Shown one piece after another: positions 51,961 to 61,900 of a stretch of 64,000 bases of DNA. The stretch spans positions 88,569,565 to 88,633,564 of the forward strand of contig JBANSL010000006.1 of NCBI GenBank assembly GCA_037127255.1, written 5' to 3'. This DNA is from Persicaria tinctoria. Taxonomy: Eukaryota > Streptophyta > Magnoliopsida > Caryophyllales > Polygonaceae. A program made the position numbers and the translations under genes. Below the pieces are notes generated by a model. It saw nothing but the letters and a program-made list of their open reading frames with translations. It made no database searches and was not told the DNA's origin. How positions within the stretch are numbered: position 1 is the stretch's first letter; every line of letters starts with the position of its first letter.

Positions 51961-53960
51961 TTTCTTACCACCCCCGCCGCCCCGCGCGTTCCAGATGCGG
52001 AACGGTGATTCGACAGCTCCGACTTCCATAGGTACGATATCGTTCTGTGACTCTACTCTTCGCATTCTATTCGATACCGGGGCAACCCACTGCTTTATAG
52101 CAGATTCATGCGTAGCTAGATTTAAACTTGTATGTTCGGTATGTCCCGCATTAGTAGTGCGTATGGCGGATGGGGCTAGGGTTAGGACGGGGCGTGAGAT
52201 CCTAGGATGCCCCATTCGGATAGGAGAGCGAGAGTGGCCCACTAACTTGATAGTCATGCCACTGCGGACAGACGAGATGATCCTGGGGATGGATTTTATG
52301 AACTTCTATGGGGCAATCCTCAACCTGAGGACCCGTACAGTTTCCATCCTCGCGGAGGATGGGACTGAGCACGAGGTGTGGGGGGACGACCCCAAACGGA
52401 ACGGAGCCCAGATCAGTGCCGTTCGAGCGGCGAGACTTCTAGACCAGGGATGCACGAGCTACTGGTGTTATGTTTTAGAGGTGGGTCGCGAGCGACCCAG
52501 CCTGACAGATGTCCCCGTTGTTAGTGAGTTTGCTGACGTTTTCCCAGACGAGCTACCAGGACTTCCGCCACAGCGGGATGTTGATTTCGCTATACAGTTG
52601 GAGCCGGGCACCAAGCCGATTTCGAGGGTCCCGTACAGGATGGCGCCGACAGAGATGGCCGAGCTGAAGGCACAGTTGGAGGAGCTAGCTGGGAAGGGCT
52701 ACATTAGGCCGAGTGCTTCGCCGTGGGGAGCACCGGTGTTGTTCGTGAAGAAGAAGGATGGGTCGTTGAGGCTATGCATAGATTACAGAGAGTTGAACCG
52801 GGCTACGGTGAAGAACCGTTACCCGTTGCCGAGAATAGACGATTTGATGGATCAGCTGCAGGGAGCTGTCGTCTTCTCGCAGATAGATTTGCGTTTGGGT
52901 TATCACCAGCTGAGGGTGAAGGCAGAGGACATACCGAAGACGGCCTTTAGGACTAGATACGGACACTATGAGTTTGTGGTTATGCCGTTCGGGCTAACCA
53001 ACGCGCCAGCCGCCTTCATGGAGTTGATGAACAGGGTCTTCATCGATTTTCTTGACAGATTCGTGGTGGTATTTATCGACAACATCTGGATCTACTCGAG
53101 GAGCAGAGAGGAGCATGCTGAGCACCTGAGGATTGTGTTGAGGATTCTGCAGAAGCATAAACTGTTCGGGAAGTTTAGCAAGTGTGAGTTCTGGCTCTCC
53201 GAGGTGATGTTTCTTGGTCATGTTATATCCGCAGCAGGGATATCAGTAGACGCATCGAAGGTTGATGCTATCGTTGCTTGGGAGGTCCCCAAGAACGTCA
53301 GAGATATCAGGTCTTTTCTAGGTTTGGCTAGCTATTATCGACGGTTCGTCGAGGGCTTCTCCAGCATAGCTAGGCCGATGACGCAGCTGACGAAGAAGGG
53401 AGTACCCTTCGAGTGGAGCCCGGCGTGCCAGGCCAGTTTTGATCTGCTGAAGCAGAAGTTGACATCCGCGCCAGTGTTAGCACTACCAGAAGGGACGGAG
53501 GACTTCGTAGTCTACACGGATGCTTCGAGTTCAGGTTTAGGTTGTGTGCTACAGCAGAGGGATCGGGTCATCGCTTACGCTTCACGCCAGCTGAAGCCAG
53601 GGGAGGAGTCATACCCCACGCACGATCTTGAGCTAGCCGCAGTTGTACATGCGCTCAAGATCTGGAGGCACTATCTGTATGGCACGTCAGTGAGGATCAT
53701 GACCGATCACAAAAATCTGAAGTACATTTTCACGCAGAAAGAGCTGAACATGCGTCAGAGGAGGTGGCTGGAGTTGATCAAGGACTATGAGTTGAAGATT
53801 GAGTATCACCCGGGGAAGGCCAATGTGGTGGCCGACGCCTTGAGTCGGAAGACTCGTCAGGAGATTGTTTTGTCCAGATTGACGGCTCGACCTGAGTTGC
53901 AGCGGGATCTGATCAGTTTTGCGATAGAGGTCTGGTCACAGCGAGAGAGTGGACAGCTGA
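51961..53960 (+). pseudogene. pol: Chromovirus pol: protease, reverse transcriptase, RNase H
   Basis: The aspartic protease is marked by [11 protein letters not shown] (near 52065) and ILGMDFM. The reverse transcriptase follows: [29 protein letters not shown] and [15 protein letters not shown]. Its catalytic box reads FIDNIWIYS (near 53071), where the family has two adjacent aspartates; the second is Asn here, so polymerase activity is probably lost. RNase H is marked by [28 protein letters not shown] and [10 protein letters not shown], ending [14 protein letters not shown]. This segment has no stop codon. It replicates the element through a cDNA copy in virus-like particles. Confidence 0.93.
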
Positions 53961-55135
53961 GTTTCCTAGAGGTTCAGTCAGAGTTGATGGATGAGATCCG
54001 ACGAGCGCAGACAGAGTGTCCGCAGATTGCCGATATCCGACAGCGCATGGCCCAAGGCCACTGTAGGTCTTTTACCGTCCGAGATGATGGGATGTTGATG
54101 TTGCAGGGACGAGTTGCTGTGCCTGATGTGCAAAACCTGAAGTAGAAGATCATGATAGAGGCCCATTCCACTCCTTATTCGGTCCATCCGGGATCGAATA
54201 AGATGTACCAGGACTTGAGGAGGACGTTCTGGTGGCGTAGGATGAAGACTGACGTCGCTTTGTTTGTAGCGCGATGTCAGGTCTGCCAGCAGGTGCGGAT
54301 AGAGCACCAGAAGCCCGGAGGGATGACACGATCACTTCCTGACCCTGTGTGGAAGTGGACGGATATCACGATGGACTTCGTGACAGGATTGAGGAGAGAT
54401 GTACGAGGCTTTGATGCGATTTGGGTGGTGGTTGACAGGTTGACCAAGACCGCCCATTTCATCCCGATTCAGGAGACATGGCCTGTGTCTGATTTAGTCC
54501 GAGCTTTTATCCAGCATATAGTGAGGTTGCATGGGGTTCCTGAGAGGATAGTATCTGATAGAGATGGCCGCTTCACTTCGAGATTCTGGAGGCAGGTGCA
54601 CGAGGCTCTGGGGAGCAAGTTGCATTTCAGCACGGCCTATCACCCGCAGACGGACGGGCAGAGCGAGAGGACGATTCAGACGCTGGAGGATATGCTGAGG
54701 GCTTGTGTTTTGGAGTGGGGGAACCTTTGGGTTCGGCATCTTCCCCTAGTAGAGTTCTCGTACAACAACAACTATCATTCATCGATCAGGATGGCTCCTT
54801 TTGAGGCGTTGTACGGGAGGCGATGCAAGTCGCCTATCTGCTGGGATGAGCCTGCAGACCGAGTGGGGACACTACCACAGTACGTGCAGGAGGCGACAGA
54901 TCAGGTCAGACGGATCCGAGAGCATCTGAGGGTTGCGCACGACCGACAGAAGAAGTATGCTGATAGGCGCAGGACTGAGTTGGCCTTTGAGGTTGGAGAT
55001 CATGTCTGGTTGTGAGTGTCACCGACGAGAGGGATCCGGCGATTCGGGATGAAGGGCAAGCTGAGCCCTAGATATGTGGGGCCCTTTGAGATCCTCGAGC
55101 GAGTAGGATAGGTAGCTTACAGAGTTGCTTTACCG
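53961..55135 (+). pseudogene. pol: Chromovirus pol: integrase with three in-frame stops
   Basis: Same frame as the upstream pol. TAG at 54143-54145 falls just before the HHCC zinc region (AHSTPYSVHPGS, CQVCQQ). The catalytic core follows with all three acidic residues: ITMDFVTGL (D), VSDRDGRFTSRFW (D) and HPQTDGQSERTIQ (E). TGA at 55013-55015 lies after DHVWL. TAG at 55109-55111 lies inside the GPY/F module, whose remains read LSPRYVGPFEILE and VAYRVALPPRL. Integrase joins the cDNA to chromosomal DNA. The stops would remove it from the polyprotein. Confidence 0.92.
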
Positions 55136-55462
55136 CCCCGTTTGGCTGGTATACACGATGTCTTCCACGTGTCACAGCTGAGGAAGTACGAGCCAGATCC
55201 GAGTCACAGATTGGACTACTCCGGATTAGAGATAGCACCTGACCATACCTTCGTGGAGCATCCGATTGCTGTTCTTGACCGCCGGGTCAAGAAGCTGAGG
55301 CGCAGAGAGGTACCGTTGGTACTTATACAGTGGGCTAGGAGAAGCCCCGAGGAGGCCACTTGGGAGACAGAGGAGAGTATACGGGCGAGCTATGGAGATG
55401 TATTAGATGAGTTGCTAGCGTCGTATGTACAGCCACGTGCAGATATAGCTTTGACTGCGTGA
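55136..55462 (+). pseudogene. Chromovirus C-terminal chromodomain
   Basis: This last open part of the pol frame includes GIHDVFHVSQLRKYEPDPSH, then a chromodomain: AVLDRRVKKLRRREVPLVLI, QWARRSPEEATWETEESI. In chromoviruses this module at the integrase end is thought to steer insertion to marked chromatin. That would fit residence in a satellite array, but the link here is inference. The natural stop is TGA at 55460-55462. Confidence 0.85.
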
Positions 55463-56319
55463 GTGGCCGATGAGTACCTGGGAAGGGGACCCTTAGCCGT
55501 ACTATGTGTGATTGGGTGTTTACCTCTGTGATTGAGTGCGCATTTTCTGTGATTGATATGCGTGGTGGGGCCCATGAGCGGTCCTATATGATGTGATTAT
55601 CATTGATGTGTGATACTTTTTGATATATGACTGATATGATATCGTTATAATTATGTGATTGTTGTGAGTATGGTTGATAAATGATGGTATGTCGGAATAT
55701 TGAACCTAGGAAAAGGAATAAGGCTTAGCCTTAGAGGTGGATGTTAATCCACCCTCTGTTTTGATTGAGTCGTAATGAGATCATATGTTTGATCCTTAGA
55801 GGTGGATTTTGATCCACACTCCTGTTGGGAGAATAGAATGTCGGGAATTGGGTTTGAACTTTAGAGGTGGATGACCACCTCCCGAGAGAGAAGATCGAGC
55901 AGAGTCTAGAGGAGTCTAGGCCAAGTCGTGTCAGGACGCCAACACCTTTTAATTGGAATTGATTCGAAAATAATTTGAGTTAAAGCTTCCATGATCCGGG
56001 TAAGCTCATTGTGCTTCGCAAAGTGGATACGGACTTTCCGCGACGGCCATCGTGGAATTTCCGCTAAGACCTAGCGGTAGGATGATGATTTCTCTCGAGT
56101 TGTGATACTCTTGGGGGTTGAGGCGAGATGTGATGGGGGCGCCCATTCACATGCTCGACGACGCCGTTCGAGACTATTACGGTCGTGACAAAAGCATCAT
56201 GAGATTCTTGGACGACGCATCCGAGATGATCGCGTGCCTTTTGTTCCGATCCAAGGACTCAAGGTTTAACACCTTCTCCACCGGTTTGAATCTTTTTGGT
56301 CTCGGGGACGAAACTTGTT
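55463..56319 (+). other. Non-coding 3' interior of the chromovirus with repeated polypurine-like hairpins
   Basis: Between the pol stop and the polypurine tract I see no gene. The 12-bp word TTAGAGGTGGAT occurs at 55731, 55796 and 55861, and again at 56320 as the polypurine tract itself. Each of the first three is followed by its inverted partner (GGTGGAT..ATCCACC, GGTGGAT..ATCCACA, GAGGTGG..CCACCTC), forming small hairpins. A frame of 71 codons at 56118-56333 has no recognisable product. Confidence 0.75.
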
Positions 56320-56334
56320 TTAGAGGTGGATGAT
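56320..56334 (+). promoter_or_regulatory. Polypurine tract of the chromovirus
   Basis: TTAGAGGTGGAT then GAT lies directly before the 3' LTR start TGTAAAG (56335). The purine core is AGAGGTGGA (56322-56330). It would prime plus-strand DNA synthesis. Confidence 0.8.
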
Positions 56335-58259
56335 TGTAAAGACCAAAAATTTTAATTATGATTAATTAAGATTTAATTAATTTCCGAGGGATAATTCGAT
56401 CAATTATCCTTCTTTTGACGATTTTGAAAACCCGGAAAAATTTAAAATTTATGGATGACATATTTTATATGGAAAGAGGATTACAATTCCAATCTATTGG
56501 AATTCGTATGATAAAATTCCGAGAAATATTAGTGAGGCAAAAGCCTTGTCATCCGTTTATTTCGGTAATTTTCGTAACTTGTCGCGACATTTCGGGACGT
56601 TGTTTTAACATTAAATTGCTGCCCAAACCACCCCATTTCAGCCCTTTATATGATCAAATATGAGCCATCATTTTGTTGATTAAAGAATAACCCCCCCCCC
56701 CCCCCCCCCCCCATGGATTGACACCTTTGAATGACCAAGTCCTATTCCATTCACTATGCTACCTAATACACACCAACTCCTTGACCACCCTTGCCCACCC
56801 TTTTGGATCTCTTAAGGACACATTTATGGCCTCATTTAGCCATTCCACACGCCAAAAATCAGAGAAAAGAAGAAGGAAAGAAAGAAAAAGAAAGAGAGAA
56901 AGAAAGAGAGAGCAAGTTGCCCTAGCAACCTTGCCAACTTCAAACCACCATAACTCCCTCCTCACTCAAGCTTTTTGGCTGATTCTTGAACCCAAATATC
57001 CACAAAAGAGAGGCCTTTCCAACCATAGCGAGTTCACAAAAATCCAGTCCCATTAAGCCACCCGTTGAGCCCCGTTTCCGATCCAGCTGTGCTGAGCCCT
57101 TTGTGTTCTTGAGGTTTTCAAGTGTGTTTGGGTGAGTCTTGGTTTCCTCCCCTTCAAATCTGATTTTATACTTGTTTTACAACAAATTTTGAAGGTTTTT
57201 GTCTAAGAATTCCTTTTATGTTTTGGTTTGGATTTGTCAAAAATGCTAGGTGTTTGGCGCAAGGTCCCGGGAAGCTTGGAGGGGTAATTTGGTCTTTTTC
57301 GAGAGAGGCTTCGAGGGTAATCTCTCATCCACCTTCCCCTCTATAGGTTAGGATCCTTATGTGTAAATTAGGGCTTAGGAAGTGGAGCCTCTATGTGTTT
57401 TTGGTTGCGTTTTGTAGCAAATGTCACAACAACAAAATGGATATATATGCCTCTGTAATTTGGACTTTATTTCCGATCCAACGGTCTGATTCGCCTGAAA
57501 TCTTAATATGATGTTCATGGGAATGTTATCTAACTGTCCTTAAAACATTAGGGCGATCCGACGGTTGGATCAAGAGTTATTATAATTTTAGTAACCAGTG
57601 TTTATAATGACTCGGTTAGAAAACTTGGCTAAGGGAATGCTAAGAATATGGTTAAATATGTGATGGCATAACCGAAACTTAGAGCATATAAAATACAGAA
57701 ATGAAGTATACCCATAACTTGGCTTATGATCCGATAAGAAGAAAATCGATTATGTGATAATACGATATAGATTATAACTGGTTAAGTCCGGATCACTTAA
57801 CCAAAGTGCTTAATCTATAGAATCGTGAACCTTATGTGGATGTATGTTGATTATTAGGTTGGGTACATTGCATTAGAATACCACCTAATGAAAGCTTAAT
57901 GAAATTAATAGGCTCTTGTTGATTGGATCCTTGGTTGTGCACTTTATTGCTTGCTTATTCTCCGGACTCCAGGTAAGTCCCCTGGACTTACTCATGATGG
58001 ATTTATGTGATACTCTTTGTCTTATCGAGAGTCTTCATGCATCACGCGACCTAGTAACATGTTTAGGAATATAAACTGGTAATATGACGTAGGATGAACT
58101 TAGTAAATCCAATAATTCATATATATGCTATGTGTCTATGGTAGGACGACCGTCAAAATCTAAATGAATGGCTTATATTCGATGGAACACGAATGAAATA
58201 ATGAAAGGCTTATGATGAGAAAGAATGAGTATGGTTGAGAAGGATGAGTACGTTTGAGA

Positions 58260-58292
<33 letters not shown>

Positions 58293-58911
58293 ATGATGAT
58301 GATACGGGCCCTTGTGTGTTTATTTCGCATTTATATATATCTATACACTTGCTTATGTGTTGCATTTTAACATTCATGTAGTTTAAGTATGCCTCTTTAT
58401 ATGGCACGGAGTGTGCATATTTCCGATGATTGACCCCGATATATTTCTTGTTTTTTTAGATTCAGGTACCCCTTACCCGATATGACTTGCTTATGTGGAT
58501 GGTTTTCGGGACAGACCTTTTGGACGATTAGAGTGAGGGAGGCGCTTGACAATCGTACTCTTTTGCTCATACTTTTATCGTTTTGACCCGGCGTGGCCGT
58601 GGCGTTTTGTTGTATTTATGATTTCCGCTTTTATTTCTATTCGAAACGTTTTCGCGATAGTCTAGGACAGGTGAAGCCTCCAACGGGCTTACGATCTTTT
58701 CGGGGTTCGCAATCCCCATCTTTTGACAACTAAATCTTCCGCTTAAATGAACCTAATAATAACTCGTACTCGGTCGTAAGATCCAAAGCTCACGGAAGAA
58801 GATCAAACTTCTTCTATAACGTTCCCCGATAATCTAGTATTCCGAACCTTATTTACCTTCTAAGTAGGTTTATGGAGGTTAATTCGGGTATTTAAATTTC
58901 GGGTCGTTACA
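56335..58911 (+). repeat. 3' LTR of the chromovirus (2,577 bp, complete)
   Basis: TGTAAAGACC to GGGTCGTTACA, with TG...CA ends. Nearly identical to the 5' LTR. The satellite resumes at 58912 with TTATATGAG. A poly-C run lies at 56691-56712 and a GAT repeat at 58262-58303. Confidence 0.95.
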
Positions 58912-61900
58912 TTATATGAGTTATCCTCAAAACACACTCTTATAGTATTTTAAAAAGGATTTACTAGTGAATTTAAGGTTTTATTCAACATTTATAAGTC
59001 ACTTATATGAGTTTTTCACAAAACACACTCTTATAGTATTCTAATAAAAATTTCCTAGTTAATTTAATGTTTTATTCAACATTTATAAGTCACTTATATG
59101 AATTTTCCACAAAACACACTCTTATAGTATTCTAATAAGAATTTACTAGTTAATATAATATTTTATTCAGCATTTATAAGTCACATATATGAGTTTTCCA
59201 CAAAACACACTCATATAGTATTCTAATAAGAATTTACGAGTTAATATAATGTTTTATTCAACATTTTTTAGTCACTTATATGAGTTATCCTCAAGACACA
59301 CTCTTATAGTATTTTAAAAAGGATTTACTAGTTAATTTAAGGTTTTATTCAACATTTATTCGTCACTTATATGAGTTTTCCACAAAACACACTCTTATAG
59401 TATTCTAATTAGAATTTACTAGTTAATATAATGTTTTATTCAACATTTATAAGTCAGTTATACGAGTTTTTCACAAAAAAAAACTCTTATAGTATTCTAA
59501 TAAAAATTTACTAGTTAATTCAATGTTTTATTCAACATTTATAAGTCACTTATATGAGTTTTCCACAAAACAAACTCTTGTAGTATTCTAATAAGAATTT
59601 ACTAGTTAATATAATGTTTTATTCAGCATTTATAAGTCACTTATATGAGTTTTCCACAAAACACACTCTTGTAGTATTCTAATAAAAATTTACTAGTTAA
59701 TTTAATGTTTTATTCAGCATTTATAAGTCACTTATATGAGTTTTCCACAAAACACACTTATATAGTATTCTAATAAGAATTTACTAGTTAATATATGGTT
59801 TTATTCAACATTTATTCGTCACTTATATGAGTTTTCCACAAAACACACTCTTGTAGTATTCTAATAAGAATTTACTAGTTAATATAATGTTTTATTCAAC
59901 ATTTATTAGTCACTTATATGAGTTATCCTCAAAACACACTCTTATAGTATTCTAAGAAGAATTTACTAGTTAATTTAAGGTTTTATTCAACATTTATAAT
60001 TCAATTATATGAGTTTTCCCCAAAACACATTCTTATAGTATTCTAATAAGAATTTACTAGTTAATATAATATTTTATTCAACATTTATAAGTCACTTATA
60101 TGAGTTTTCCACCAAACACACTTATATAGTATTCTAATAAGAATTTACTAGTTAATATAAGGTTTTATTCAACATTTATTTGTCACTTATATGAGTTTCC
60201 CACAAAACACACTCTTGTAGTATTCTAATAAGAATTTACTAGTTAATATAATGTTTTATTCAACATTTATAAGTCAGTTATATGAGTTTTCCACAAAACA
60301 CACTCTTATAGTATTCTAATACAAATTTACTAGTTAATTTAATGTTTTATTCAACATTTATTAGTCACTTATATGAGTTTTCCACAAAACACACTCTTAT
60401 AGTATTCTAATAAGAATTTACTAGTTAATATAATGTTTTATTATACATTTATAAGTCAATTATATGAGTTTTCCACAAAACTCACTCTTATAGTATTCTA
60501 ATAAAAATTTACTAGTTAATTTAATGTTTTATTCAACATTTATAAGTCACTTATATGAGTTTTCCACAAAACTCACTCTTACAGTATTCTAATAAGAATT
60601 TACTAGTTAATATAAAGTTTTATTCAACATTTATTAGTCACTTATATGAGTTTTCCACAAAACACACTCTAATAGTATTCTAATAAAAATTTACTATTTA
60701 ATTTAATGTTTTATTCAACTTTTATAAGTCAGTTATAAGAGTTTTCCACAAAACACACTCTTATAGTATTCTAATAAGAATTTACTAGTTAATATAATGT
60801 TTTATTCAACACTTATAAGTCAGTTATATGAGTTTTCCACAAAACACACTCTAATAGTATTCTAATAAGAATTTACTAGTTAATTTCATATTTTATTCAA
60901 CTTTTATAAGTCAGTTATATGAGTTTTCCACAAAACACACTCTTATAGTATTCTAATAAAAATTTACTAGTTAATTTAATGTTTTATTCAGCATTTATAA
61001 GTCCGTTATATGAGTTTTCCACAAAACACACTTATAAAATATTCTAATAAGAATTTACTAGTTAATATAGGGTTTTATTCAACATTTATTCGTCACTTAT
61101 ATGAGTTTTCCACAAAACACACTCTTGTAGTTTTCTAATAAGAATTTACTAGTTAATATAATGTTTTATTCAACATTTATTAGTCAGTTATATGAGTTAT
61201 CCTCAAAACACACTCTTATAATATTCTAAGAAGAATTTACTAGTCAATTTAAGGTTTTATTCAACATTTATAATTCAGTTATATGAGTTTTCCCCAAAAC
61301 ACATTCTTATAGTATTCTAATAAAAATTTACTAGTTAATTTAATGTTTTATTCAACATTTATAAGTCACTTATATGAGTTTTCCACAAAACTCACTCTTA
61401 TAGTATTCTATTAAGAATTTACTAGTTAATATAATGTTTTATTCAACATTTATTAGTCACTTATATGAGTTTGCCACAAAACACACTCTTATAATATTCT
61501 AATAAAAATTTACTAGTTAATTTAATGTTTTATTCACCATTTAAATGTCACTTATATGAGTTTTCCACAAAACAAACTCTTATAGTATTCTAATAAGAAT
61601 TTACTAGTTAATATAATATTTTATTCAACATTTATAAGTCACTTATATGAGTTTTCCACAAAACACACTTATGTAGTATTCTAATAAGAATTTACTAGTT
61701 AATATAAGGTTTTATTCAACATTTATTCGTCACTTATATGAGTTTCCCACAAAACACACTCTTGAAGTATTCTAATAAGAATTTACTAGTTAATATAATG
61801 TTTTATTCAACATTTATAAGTCAGTTATATGAGTTTTCCACAAAACACACTCTTATAGTATTCTAATACAAATTTACTAGTTAATTTAATGTTTTATTCA

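Larger units (their letters stand above)
47538..58911 (+). mobile_element. Ty3/Gypsy chromovirus, probably Tekay/Del-like (about 11.4 kb)
   Basis: A complete LTR retrotransposon layout: 5' LTR, initiator-Met primer binding site, gag with two CCHC knuckles, protease, reverse transcriptase, RNase H, integrase, chromodomain, non-coding 3' region, polypurine tract and 3' LTR. Integrase after RNase H makes it Ty3/Gypsy. The C-terminal chromodomain makes it a chromovirus, and the very long LTRs suggest the Tekay/Del branch. LTRs differ at about twenty positions by eye over 2.5 kb, so insertion is recent. Coding capacity is lost through four in-frame stops and a changed RT active-site residue. The 5' junction lost the first ~20 bp of the LTR and about 28-30 bp of satellite, so no target duplication can be read. 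Confidence 0.92.
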
